A stretch of DNA of 64,000 bases. It comes from Vampirovibrionales bacterium (GTDB lineage: Bacteria; Cyanobacteriota; Vampirovibrionia; Vampirovibrionales; Vampirovibrionaceae). Shown piece after piece: positions 18,590-26,615 of this stretch. The stretch covers positions 175,688-239,687 of the forward strand of contig JARXAD010000002.1 of assembly GCA_029866025.1 (NCBI GenBank), written 5' to 3'. Both the position numbers and the translations under genes were made by a program. Position 1 is the first letter of the stretch; each line of letters begins with the position of its first letter. The notes under the pieces are model-generated. The model saw nothing but the letters and a program-made list of their open reading frames with translations, ran no database searches and had not been told where the DNA came from.

Positions 18590-19123
18590 TTATGCATTGG
18601 AGCCAAAGCCACTTTTACCCGGCTCTTTTAGTGTAATTAAAGAAAACGGATCGAGGAAGGCTGCTTCGTTATCATCACGAAGGGCATCTCGCTCTTCATC
18701 TCGCTCATTTCGATCGGCTTTTTTATTGAAGAACATCGCTGCAACAGAAGCTAGCATTTTTTGCAAGGTCTCTAAAGGAGGGCGAAGCAATGCTACCAGT
18801 GTTTTTAACAAGCCTTGTTGTTGAAGTAATTGCTGCGAAAGACGCTGTAGGGCATCTTGAAAAAAGTTGGACACGGTTTGAATGGCACTTGCGATGGCTT
18901 TAGCAAAGGGGTTAACAATGGGCTGCGGAGCCACCGGCTGTCGGAAATTATCTTGCAGGTTTAGACTGAACTGTTGATACAACTGGCCTCGTTGTAATAA
19001 CTCTTGACCATCCCGCAACACGCGGTTGGTGGCGTTTTCGGCAACAATGCCCTCGTCCAACGAACGGCTATTCACATAGCCACGTCCTTCACAATATTCC
19101 GTATGCTGAAAAATATTAACCAT
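18590..19123 (-). CDS. Uncharacterised Gln-rich helical protein
   Basis: 177 residues, not recognised. The N-terminal 40 residues (HTEYCEGRGYVNSRSLDEG) are polar. Residues 70-135 are strongly helical and Gln/Leu-rich (LQRLSQQLLQQQGLLKTLVALL), suggesting a coiled-coil or membrane-surface helix bundle. The segment KKADRNERDEERDALRDD is highly charged. There is no signal peptide. It sits alone between the pilin operon and the GH8 gene, all on the minus strand, so a link to surface structures is possible but unproven. Codon use resembles the neighbours. Confidence 0.6.
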   Translation of the reverse strand: MVNIFQHTEYCEGRGYVNSRSLDEGIVAENATNRVLRDGQELLQRGQLYQQFSLNLQDNFRQPVAPQPIVNPFAKAIASAIQTVSNFFQDALQRLSQQLLQQQGLLKTLVALLRPPLETLQKMLASVAAMFFNKKADRNERDEERDALRDDNEAAFLDPFSLITLKEPGKSGFGSNA

Positions 19124-19249
19124 TGCGTCAAAACAACCGTTCGTGATGCTACACCCAGGTAACTATTATAACCACGCATGTCAAGGCATCTTATTGATAT
19201 CAACCTATTAACACTCATCAACAACTAAAATTGCTTGTAATCAAGGCAT

Positions 19250-20569
19250 TTATTTTACAAACAAGCCAGATAACCGAATAGCCAAAGACTCTTTTTGTAA
19301 CACGTTGGATAAAGACTTAGGGCATACTTGCGTTTGATAGGCTAACAATCCTAACCACAACCAGTTTTGAGCGTAATAATCATCTGCCGGCTGCCACAAA
19401 CCTGCCTGCAAGGGGGTTAGAATACGATCCCAAACCACCGTTTTGGCAACGTCGGGATAAGACAACATCAGATGAATCAGGGTAGCCCCATAAATGGCGT
19501 TGGAAGGGTACAAAATCTCCTCTAAATTTCGTTCAATGCCATCCATGGTTAAAGGACTCGGCAACTTTTCACGCACAGCCCAGTAACGTTCTAAAAAATT
19601 AGTGTGATGCAACAGTTGGTGGGCCCGTTTTTCCTTGGGATTGAGCAAATAATCCAACCCTACCCGCCAATGAATGCGGATGGCGTCGTAGCCATAATCA
19701 CTTTGGGTATCTTTGGGTGCCGTGTACAGTTGAATCCGCTGGTTCAACGAGCCTTTCCCATCTCGCGTCAATCGAAACCAATTGGGGGGCAAGCCGGTGC
19801 GGGTTTGAGTCACCACCGAATCCAGCAGGGTGTAGCTGGAATCCACCAACTTGCCCCACGGGTGGCTAGGGTCGGCTTGGGCAAATACTTTGTACGCCAC
19901 GGGCGAAAAATAGGAGGGGTTCAGCTGCCAATAATCATTGGTACTGGCTTTATCCCAATCGCCAGCTAAAAACACAGGCCCTAAGCCCTTAACGGTTACT
20001 ACTTCTTGCTCCCATATTGCAGCCAATAGTTTTTTGGCTTCATTCTCGTAATAGGTTGATGGCCAAGCCTCATTGGCCATCAGTAAGGCCAAAGCCATGT
20101 CTTCATCGGCATCGCTGGCGCTGGCCATTTCCAGCACGCCCCAGCTGCCGTCTTCTTTTTTGCCCCACTTCCACGCGTATAAACCTTGGGTAGCGGGGTT
20201 TTGGGTGGCTTTCGGCGTACGTAAATTATCAATCGCCCAACGGTAGACGCTATCAAAGGTAGTTTGATCGCGCATCCACACAGCGCGAAGCATGGCATAG
20301 CCCTGACTTTCGGACGTAGAAATGTTCTCCGCTTTCGGATCCCGCACCCGCCCATCGGCCTGAATGTAGGTGGCTTTGTACGCTGCCCATGACTCGGTTA
20401 AAGCCGCCTGAACCCTTTCGCAGGCAAGATGCTCCGAAGTGTTATCCCTAGCGCTGGCTATCAAAGTTCGATGAGTGGAAGCTAAACTGACCACTACCAA
20501 TGCTAACACCCACACCTTACAGCAACACGACACACTGAATCGTTGGAAACTTTGTGAGAAACTGACCAT
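19250..20569 (-). CDS. Secreted glycoside hydrolase family 8 (endo-beta-glucanase/chitosanase type)
   Basis: About 439 residues with an N-terminal hydrophobic signal segment (VWVLALVVVSLAST). GH8 hallmarks are STSESQGYAML, which holds the catalytic acid Glu (about residue 87), and SASDADEDMALALL, which holds the acidic DAD pair (about 153-155). An (alpha/alpha)6-barrel rich in Trp/Tyr follows. GH8 enzymes cut beta-1,4-linked cellulose, lichenan, chitosan or xylan. E. coli BcsZ belongs here, but no bcs genes are nearby, so a role in degrading external or prey-wall polysaccharide is as likely as cellulose-synthesis editing. The ATG at 20569 is preferred to an in-frame GTG at 20581. Confidence 0.85.
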   Translation of the reverse strand: MVSFSQSFQRFSVSCCCKVWVLALVVVSLASTHRTLIASARDNTSEHLACERVQAALTESWAAYKATYIQADGRVRDPKAENISTSESQGYAMLRAVWMRDQTTFDSVYRWAIDNLRTPKATQNPATQGLYAWKWGKKEDGSWGVLEMASASDADEDMALALLMANEAWPSTYYENEAKKLLAAIWEQEVVTVKGLGPVFLAGDWDKASTNDYWQLNPSYFSPVAYKVFAQADPSHPWGKLVDSSYTLLDSVVTQTRTGLPPNWFRLTRDGKGSLNQRIQLYTAPKDTQSDYGYDAIRIHWRVGLDYLLNPKEKRAHQLLHHTNFLERYWAVREKLPSPLTMDGIERNLEEILYPSNAIYGATLIHLMLSYPDVAKTVVWDRILTPLQAGLWQPADDYYAQNWLWLGLLAYQTQVCPKSLSNVLQKESLAIRLSGLFVK

Positions 20570-20669
20570 GCAACAAATCACTTTTTAGAAGGCTGGGACA
20601 GGTGCTGTTCCTCTTATTCTAATCTGATTTACCACTTCTTAGGCCCTCTACTCACTATGGCTGCCCCAC

Positions 20670-21581
20670 ATGACCCTTGCTTCCTCAACCTTGGCCTCAG
20701 CGACTATGACAACCGCTACCACCCGAAACAACACCCCTCGCCCCAGCCTTAAAGAGCTTCAACGCATTGCTAGCCAAGGTCGGTTAGACGCCTTGGAAAT
20801 GATTTTTGACGCCCAATCGGGCCATCCGGGTACATCGCTTTCGTGTATGGATATACTAACAGCTCTGTGGTTTGGCCACATGCGCCACGATGTAAATAAT
20901 TTAGACTGGGCCGATCGGGATCGTTGCGTGCTCTCCAAAGGTCACGGAGCGCCTGCCTTATACGCCGTATTGCTGGCCGCAGGGTATATTCCTGCGGAAC
21001 ATAAGCTGACGCTGCGTAAAATTCACAGCAAATTGCAAGGTCACCCTGCCAGCCGCTATGTGGCTGGTGTCGATGTTTCCACAGGCTCATTAGGACAAGG
21101 GCTTTCGTGTGCAGTGGGCATGGCCTTGGGTCACCGCCTTAACAACAGCAACGCACGTGTTTACGCCATTTTAGGCGATGGCGAGTGCCAAGAAGGCAAC
21201 ATTTGGGAAGCAGCCATGAGTGCCGCTCACCACAAAACCAGCCGCCTAACCGCCATTATTGACCGCAACAACTTGCAAATTGATGGCAACACGGAAGACG
21301 TAAAAGCCCTAGGCGATGTGGGCGCCAAGTTTGAAGCCTTTGGCTGGCACGTGCTACACGCCAATGGCAACAATTTTGAATCGTTGCTGGCGGCCTTGGA
21401 TGAAACCGAAGCCTTGGCCGCGTCTCAAAGCAAGCCTACCGCCATTATTGCTGCCACCACCAAGGGCAAGGGGGTTAGCTTTATGGAAAACCAAGCCGGA
21501 TGGCACGGCAAAGCCCCCAATGCCGACCAATACGCCCAAGCCAAGCAAGAGCTTGAGGTTTTATTGGCTACCTTCGCCTAA
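20670..21581 (+). CDS. Transketolase, N-terminal subunit
   Basis: About 303 residues carrying the thiamine-diphosphate-binding half: RLDALEMIFDAQSGHPGTSLS, LSKGHGAPALYA, then the ThDP/Mg motif LGDGECQEGN with later NN (family GDG-x(n)-NN). Transketolase transfers two-carbon ketol units in the pentose phosphate pathway. Here the enzyme is split, with the C-terminal half encoded by the next gene 31 bases downstream; such two-subunit forms are known in many bacteria and archaea. The start is uncertain between ATG 20670 and ATG 20706. Both halves together give roughly the length of a standard transketolase. Confidence 0.93.
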   Translation: MTLASSTLASATMTTATTRNNTPRPSLKELQRIASQGRLDALEMIFDAQSGHPGTSLSCMDILTALWFGHMRHDVNNLDWADRDRCVLSKGHGAPALYAVLLAAGYIPAEHKLTLRKIHSKLQGHPASRYVAGVDVSTGSLGQGLSCAVGMALGHRLNNSNARVYAILGDGECQEGNIWEAAMSAAHHKTSRLTAIIDRNNLQIDGNTEDVKALGDVGAKFEAFGWHVLHANGNNFESLLAALDETEALAASQSKPTAIIAATTKGKGVSFMENQAGWHGKAPNADQYAQAKQELEVLLATFA

Positions 21582-21612
21582 TTTTAAATACCCTTTGTAA
21601 GGATTGAATCCC

Positions 21613-22605
21613 ATGCCCGTTGCTCAGTATATGGTGCCTAGTTTAGATACCGCCGATAAAAAGGCCTTGCGCGACCAATTTGGTGAAACCTTGGCCGAGC
21701 TCGGCGCCATCAACCCCAATTTGGTGGTTCTGGATGCGGATTTATCGTGTTCCACCCAAACCCAACACTTTGCCAAAGCCTTTCCCCAACGCTTTTTTAA
21801 CCAAGGCATTGCGGAAATGGATATGGTTAATACGGCAGCGGGCTTGGCCACTGTGGGTAAAATTCCAGTGGTAAGCACCTTTGCCCTGTTTGCCAGCGGC
21901 AAAGCATGGGAAGCCGTGCGCAATACGGTGTGCTATTCCAACCTGAATGTGAAAATTATGCCCACCCACAGCGGCCTTAGTTTAGGCGAAGACGGCGCCA
22001 GCCACCAATCCATTGAAGACATTGCCCTGATGCGGGTGATTCCTAACATGACGGTGATTGTGCCCGCCGATGCCACCGAAACCGAAGCTGTGGTGCGTTG
22101 GGCCATTCAAGAGCATGACGGCCCGTGCTATGTCCGCTTGGTGCGTCCGGTATGCCCCGTGTTGTTTGACCCTGCCACCTACACCTTTAACCCCAGCCAA
22201 ATGGCCATTTTAAAAGAAGGCACGGATATTACCCTAGTAGGTACTGGCGAAACCGTGTATCACTGCTTGTTGGCCGCCGAGCGTTTACAGAAAGACCACG
22301 GCATTAGCGCCGAGGTTCTGAACGCCACCTTTATTAAACCCTTTGATGGCGCCACCTTGGTGGCCAGTGCCACTAAAACCGGCAAGGTAATAACGGTGGA
22401 AAGCCACCAAGTGATTGGCGGCTTGGGTGGCGTGGTGTGCGAAACCTTGTGCGATCCCGCTTTTGGTGCAACTCCTGTGCCGGTAAAACGTTTGGGCACA
22501 CAAGATCGCTTTGGCCAGAGCGGTACCGCCGAGCCTCTGTTTAAAGAGTACGGCATCCACTGGGAAAATATTGTGGCCACCGCCATCCAATGGCTAAAAC
22601 CCTAA
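21613..22605 (+). CDS. Transketolase, C-terminal subunit
   Basis: 330 residues with the pyrimidine-binding domain (FNQGIAEMDMVNTAAGLA, where the Glu activates ThDP) and the transketolase C-terminal domain (VESHQVIGGLGGVV). It also has THSGLSLGEDGASHQSIED, the usual substrate loop. It resembles the C-terminal halves of transketolase and DXP synthase, but pairing with the preceding N-terminal subunit supports transketolase. AAGGA lies ten bases before the ATG; the in-frame TTG at 21604 is not needed. Confidence 0.93.
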   Translation: MPVAQYMVPSLDTADKKALRDQFGETLAELGAINPNLVVLDADLSCSTQTQHFAKAFPQRFFNQGIAEMDMVNTAAGLATVGKIPVVSTFALFASGKAWEAVRNTVCYSNLNVKIMPTHSGLSLGEDGASHQSIEDIALMRVIPNMTVIVPADATETEAVVRWAIQEHDGPCYVRLVRPVCPVLFDPATYTFNPSQMAILKEGTDITLVGTGETVYHCLLAAERLQKDHGISAEVLNATFIKPFDGATLVASATKTGKVITVESHQVIGGLGGVVCETLCDPAFGATPVPVKRLGTQDRFGQSGTAEPLFKEYGIHWENIVATAIQWLKP

Positions 22606-22698
22606 ACCCCATAACTCAACCCATCAACGTATCGCCGCTTTCTTAAAACATGGCTACAATAAAGAGTCTTCACCGGTCTCTTTATGAAGGACTCAACC

Positions 22699-23004
22699 AT
22701 GCGGTTTTCTGTTGTTCGATGCATTGCGTTAGCCACGTGGTTTTTATGGTTCGGCTTCGGTACTTTAAACCAAGCCCCTGCCAGCGCCAACGATATGGCC
22801 CCCGATACTGACTGGATGCTGCGCAAAGGTTTCAGCAGCGAGCTCATCACCACCACCCGCACCCAACGTTACCGCCAGGAATGGCGCGTGCCGCCTGCCC
22901 CACTCCGCACCCCAAAACAACAGATGTGGCGCAATGTGGTTATTAACGATCCCATCGGCAACATCGATCCCTTTGGCTCCTACCAAATCCGAGAGAAACA
23001 GTAG
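22699..23004 (+). CDS. Small secreted protein of unknown function
   Basis: 101 residues. The N-terminus has a typical signal peptide: basic start (MRFSVVR), hydrophobic core (ALATWFLWFGFGTL) and an Ala-x-Ala cleavage region (APASAND). The mature part is about 70 residues, Arg/Gln/Pro-rich, with no cysteines. ATG 22699 is chosen over ATG 22684 because AAGGA lies seven bases before it. No family is recognised. It ends 18 bases before the convergent ATP-grasp gene. Confidence 0.65.
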   Translation: MRFSVVRCIALATWFLWFGFGTLNQAPASANDMAPDTDWMLRKGFSSELITTTRTQRYRQEWRVPPAPLRTPKQQMWRNVVINDPIGNIDPFGSYQIREKQ

Positions 23005-23021
23005 GCCCGCAAGCAGTCTTT

Positions 23022-23942
23022 TTAGCAGACCCGCCGAATTATTTCTTGCCCCAGAAACGCAATAGATTGGGGCAGGGCAAGTTTTGCGTACAAGCAGGGT
23101 TCGGTGAGCTCTAGCTCATTTAAACACCAGCTCCCGCTCAAATTTTTAATAAAATCGGCCCGTGCATACAGCAATGTCGTGTTAAAGCGTTGGTTGCACC
23201 AAGCCACCATGGCTTCGGTTTGCTCAATCAGTGGCTGTAACCATGGCTCTGTTAAGGCTAAGCCCTCCATGCAGCCTCCATACTCTGGGTGGATGCGATA
23301 CTCCCCACTTGCGGGGCGTTTTTGGGTAACGTGGCTCACTTTTCCTGCCCAAACCACCACGGATACTTCGCCGTCGGTTTCAATGGCTTTGCAATACGGC
23401 TGCACCATGAGTCCGCCAGGTAGCTGGCTTTTTAACAGAGCGTTTACGGTCTCTAAAAAATTAGCATCCAACCAATTTCCTTTCGCCATGCCTTTGCCCG
23501 AGGCCCCCACGATGGGTTTCACGACGACATCTGACGAGTCAAAGGTGAATGAGGAGGCCATCTCGAATTCACTCTCAATCCAAGCGGTTTTCAGTACCGA
23601 AAATCCAGCCATCTCCAAGTCCTTCAAGTAGCGCTTGTCCGTATTCCAGCGTAATACTTCCGGCGCATTCCAGAGGGTAACGCCATCATTTTCAAGATGA
23701 TCAATCCATCCTACAAAAGCCCCTAGCTGGGAAACATAGTCCCATGGAGAGCGAAGCCACACGGCATCATACTGGCCCCAATCCACGGTAGGGTCATTCC
23801 ACACCACGGGTTGGGCCACAATGCCTGCTGCTGCCAACTGAGGGATCAATGCCTGCCATAAAAAATGACTATCCTCATCCAGCTGGGGCAAGCGCACGCA
23901 AGTGGCAAGGGCCAAGCGTATTGGCGATGGATTGGTCGTCAT
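23022..23942 (-). CDS. ATP-grasp ligase, DcsG/prokaryotic glutathione-synthetase-like
   Basis: 306 residues. Layout and motifs match a broad family of ATP-grasp proteins related to O-ureido-D-serine cyclo-ligase (DcsG). They are the early LPQLDEDSHFLWQAL, the VDWGQYDAVWLRSPWDY segment, WNTDKRYL, the ATP-binding VVVKPIVGASGKGM and the late catalytic/metal segment LNELELTEPCLY. Such enzymes join a carboxylate to an amine with ATP hydrolysis. There are no cycloserine biosynthesis genes nearby, so the true substrate is unknown; a peptide-like or amino-acid ligation is likely. It stands alone on the minus strand and is divergent from tgt (58-base gap). Confidence 0.8.
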   Translation of the reverse strand: MTTNPSPIRLALATCVRLPQLDEDSHFLWQALIPQLAAAGIVAQPVVWNDPTVDWGQYDAVWLRSPWDYVSQLGAFVGWIDHLENDGVTLWNAPEVLRWNTDKRYLKDLEMAGFSVLKTAWIESEFEMASSFTFDSSDVVVKPIVGASGKGMAKGNWLDANFLETVNALLKSQLPGGLMVQPYCKAIETDGEVSVVVWAGKVSHVTQKRPASGEYRIHPEYGGCMEGLALTEPWLQPLIEQTEAMVAWCNQRFNTTLLYARADFIKNLSGSWCLNELELTEPCLYAKLALPQSIAFLGQEIIRRVC

Positions 23943-24000
23943 GTTCGGCTGCTTTCACTACAATGCAGTACTTAAAACTTTATAGGACCATTATCCCTCA

Positions 24001-25152
24001 ATGACCACTGCCGTTGCTGCCCCTCCTTTCTCTTACAACTTACTAGCGACACAACCCACCGCAGTTGGCACCGCACGGGCGGGGCTGTTTCACACCCCCC
24101 ACGGCGATGTGCCTACCCCCACCTTTATGCCCGTGGGCACCCAAAGCACCGTTAAAGGCTGCACATGGCCCCAAATTAAAGCCACGGGCGCCACCATGGT
24201 GCTGTCCAATGCCTACCATTTGTATCTAAACCCAGGCCCAGCACTCATTGAAAAAGCGGGGGGCCTCCACGGCTGGATGAACTGGGATCAGCCGATTTTG
24301 ACGGATTCCGGCGGGTTTCAGGTGTTTAGCTTGGCTCACCTCCGCAAAATGACAGCCGATGGCGTGACGTTTAAAAACCCCCTTAATGGCGATACCCACT
24401 TTATTGGCCCCAAAGAATCCATGGCCATGCAGCAAGCCTTTGGCGCCGATGTCATCATGGCCTTTGATGAATGCGCTCCCTACCCCGCCACGCGCGAGCA
24501 AGTGTTGGCATCGCTGGATAGAACCCACCGCTGGCTGGATAGTTGCGTGACTCATCACCACCGAAAAGACCAAGCCCTCTTTCCCATTGTGCAAGGCGGC
24601 ACCTACGAAGACCTACGCGAAAAAAGTGCTGCTGCCATTACACCCTACATTAAATACGGCGTGGCCGTAGGGGGCGTGAGTGTTGGCGAAGATCGCGATA
24701 ACATCAATCGCATTGTGGCCCACACCACACCGTTGTTGCCCACTCATATCCCAAGATACCTGATGGGTGTGGGAACCCCCGAAGACTTATTGATGGGTGT
24801 TGCCCGAGGGATTGACCTGTTTGATTGCGTGATGCCCACCCGTATTGCCCGCCATGGTGGCTTTTTTACGCGCTTTGGGCGGCAGAATATTCCTAAGCAA
24901 GCCTTTACCGAAGATTTTAACCCTTTGGACGATGCCTGCACCTGCTGGACGTGTCAGCATCACAGTCGGGCGTATATTCGTCATTTATACCGTCAGGGCG
25001 AAAACACGGCAGGGACGCTCATGAGCATTCACAACATTCATTTTTTGGTGCAGTGGATGGCCGACGCCCGTGCCGCGTTGCTGGCTGGCACCTTTAACGA
25101 CTTTTACCACCAACGTTTGATCGATTTAGGTATTTCGGAAAACGATCACTAA
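24001..25152 (+). CDS. tgt: Queuine/7-deazaguanine tRNA-ribosyltransferase
   Basis: 383 residues. It exchanges guanine-34 of GUN-anticodon tRNAs for preQ1. The active-site Asp102 is in LTDSGGFQVFSL and the nucleophile Asp275 in GIDLFDCVMPTR. The zinc site is C313-x-C315-x2-C318 (CTCWTC) plus His344. Base recognition GGVSVGE is present. Length and all catalytic residues are standard for the bacterial enzyme. TAGGA lies 13 bases before the ATG. No other queuosine genes are in the window. A short hairpin terminator follows the stop codon. Confidence 0.97.
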   Translation: MTTAVAAPPFSYNLLATQPTAVGTARAGLFHTPHGDVPTPTFMPVGTQSTVKGCTWPQIKATGATMVLSNAYHLYLNPGPALIEKAGGLHGWMNWDQPILTDSGGFQVFSLAHLRKMTADGVTFKNPLNGDTHFIGPKESMAMQQAFGADVIMAFDECAPYPATREQVLASLDRTHRWLDSCVTHHHRKDQALFPIVQGGTYEDLREKSAAAITPYIKYGVAVGGVSVGEDRDNINRIVAHTTPLLPTHIPRYLMGVGTPEDLLMGVARGIDLFDCVMPTRIARHGGFFTRFGRQNIPKQAFTEDFNPLDDACTCWTCQHHSRAYIRHLYRQGENTAGTLMSIHNIHFLVQWMADARAALLAGTFNDFYHQRLIDLGISENDH

Positions 25153-25170
25153 GGGGCAGAGCCCCTTTGC
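25151..25170 (+). terminator. Terminator-like hairpin after tgt
   Basis: AAGGGGC-AGA-GCCCCTT overlaps the end of the tgt stop codon and is followed by only a short T run. The same AAGGGGC/GCCCCTT arms recur in the dispersed repeat family (13290, 33950, 54705). Confidence 0.55.
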
Positions 25171-25212
25171 ATAGGTTCTACTAAATCAACGTTCCACTTT
25201 AACCCCTTTGTT

Positions 25213-25455
25213 ATGACAGACCCGACACCCCATAGCTCTGACGCCGATGAACGCCGCTCTTCCAACCAAGACCGACGGGGCGCTAGCCGTAGCGGCAAAC
25301 TGGACCGCCGCCGCAACCATTGTGGGAGCTGCGCTCACTTTATTCACCCCTCAGCCCCAGCACTACCTTCAGAGCAAGGCTTTTGCCAGCACCACAGACG
25401 GCCCTTTGCGGCCACAGACTACGCCTGCACCGCCTTTGCCCCCAAAGGTGGTTAA
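25213..25455 (+). CDS. Small cysteine/histidine-rich protein
   Basis: 80 residues, basic N-terminal half (Arg-rich, RRSSNQDRRGASR). The second half has a probable metal site CGSCAHF-x(n)-GFCQHH-x(n)-YACTAF, i.e. four Cys and several His, suggesting one zinc ion or an iron-sulphur cluster. Function is unknown. No clear ribosome site is visible before the ATG, and an overlapping frame is also open, so the call rests on the regular Cys spacing. It lies downstream of tgt on the same strand. Confidence 0.5.
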   Translation: MTDPTPHSSDADERRSSNQDRRGASRSGKLDRRRNHCGSCAHFIHPSAPALPSEQGFCQHHRRPFAATDYACTAFAPKGG

Positions 25456-25516
25456 TTTCTGGCGCTTAATTACGCGTATAAACGTCTCTTTGGATTAGGG
25501 TAATAATGGTTTGGAA

Positions 25517-25543
25517 TTTTTAAAGGGCTTCGCCCTTTAAAAA
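25517..25543. terminator. Bidirectional terminator between convergent genes
   Basis: TTTTTAAAGGGC-TTC-GCCCTTTAAAAA is a perfect AT-flanked GC stem with T/A runs on both sides, so it can terminate the plus-strand Cys-rich gene and the minus-strand LD-carboxypeptidase operon. Confidence 0.75.
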
Positions 25544-25547
25544 GAAA

Positions 25548-25576
25548 GGGAGGGGTGAGGGGGAGGGAACGGCCCC
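25548..25576 (+). repeat. Short GC-rich dispersed repeat, copy 1
   Basis: GGGAGGGGTGAGGGGGAGGG followed by AACGGCCCC; nearly identical to 51251-51278 downstream of trmD. It lies just beyond the LD-carboxypeptidase stop codon. Confidence 0.55.
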
Positions 25577-25588
25577 CTCCACGGTGAG

Positions 25589-26542
25589 CTAAACCAAGGT
25601 CAGTTGGCCACTGACCACATCCCAACGGGCGGTACCGCCTTGGGGCAAGGTGGCGGTCACGTTGCCGTGTCCCACACTCAGGCCATACCCCACGGGGAAG
25701 GGACTGTCGGCAAACCAGTCTTTAAAAAAGTCCACCAAAGGCCAGCCATCGGGTTCGGCCGCTATGCCGGAAAAATCACACAGCAACAGACCCGTAATAC
25801 CCTCCAAAACGCCCGCCAGCTTTAATTGTTGAAACTTGCGATCCAACGTGTAGTGGCTTTCGTTCCAGTCTTCAATAAACAGCAGGTGGTTTTTTGGCCT
25901 TGGCTGCCACGGGGTGCCACACAACGCCGAAAGCAAACTGAGGTTACCGCCCAGCAAGGGTGCTTCCACCACATTAGGGCTATTGGTAGGAGCGTGGATA
26001 GCATGATAGTCATCGGTATTCGGCACCGTCCATAAGGATGGCACTTCTCCACCAAGCAAGGGGTGCAAGGCCGACCAGTGCCAGTCAAACAAGGCGGGGT
26101 CGTCATCCACTAAGTTGCTGGTGAGCATGGGTCCATACAGGCTTTTCCAGCCCAGTTGTTGGTACAACGCTATTTGCAAGGCGGTCACATCGCTAAAACC
26201 CACCAACCATTTGGGGTTCGCGCGTAACAAGTCCCAGTCCAGCTTGTCTAGCAAACGCATACAGCCGTAGCCGCCACGAGAACACAAAATCACGTCTACA
26301 TCTGAGTCGGCAAAGGCGGCGTGCAGGTCGGCGAGGCGTTGGGCATCGGTGCCCGCTAAATGATGGTGACTGGCCGCCGCGTTTGGGAAGAGCTTTACCC
26401 GATAGCCTTGGGCTTGAAGCAATTCAACGCCCGTATTGAGGGCATTTTGGCTACTGGGTGCTGCGGGGGAAATAATGCCCAAACAACCGCCCGCAGGCAG
26501 TGGCTTTGGCGTCACAAGGGGAGAAGTCGTTAAACTAGGCAT
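25589..26542 (-). CDS. LD-carboxypeptidase, peptidase family S66 (LdcA/MccF-like)
   Basis: 317 residues. It cleaves the L,D bond before the terminal D-Ala of muropeptides during cell-wall recycling; MccF relatives also detoxify microcin-type adenylates. The nucleophile Ser is in VGFSDVTALQ after CSRGGYGCMRLL. The catalytic Glu lies in the IEDWNE region and the His in SVGHGNVTATLP. There is no signal peptide, so it acts in the cytoplasm. It starts 73 bases after the mlaD-like gene on the same strand and is probably the last gene of that operon; the bidirectional terminator at 25517 closes it. Confidence 0.9.
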   Translation of the reverse strand: MPSLTTSPLVTPKPLPAGGCLGIISPAAPSSQNALNTGVELLQAQGYRVKLFPNAAASHHHLAGTDAQRLADLHAAFADSDVDVILCSRGGYGCMRLLDKLDWDLLRANPKWLVGFSDVTALQIALYQQLGWKSLYGPMLTSNLVDDDPALFDWHWSALHPLLGGEVPSLWTVPNTDDYHAIHAPTNSPNVVEAPLLGGNLSLLSALCGTPWQPRPKNHLLFIEDWNESHYTLDRKFQQLKLAGVLEGITGLLLCDFSGIAAEPDGWPLVDFFKDWFADSPFPVGYGLSVGHGNVTATLPQGGTARWDVVSGQLTLV

Positions 26543-26615
26543 AAAAGCTCTCTAACTAAAAACCAATCCGAACCGAAGCACCAAAAAATTACGTTATAAA
26601 AGTCCCCTTGGGGCC

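Noticed and set aside
20670-22605. Split transketolase as a broken gene
   Set aside because: Two-subunit transketolases are a normal, known form; each half has its own start, and the second has a ribosome site.
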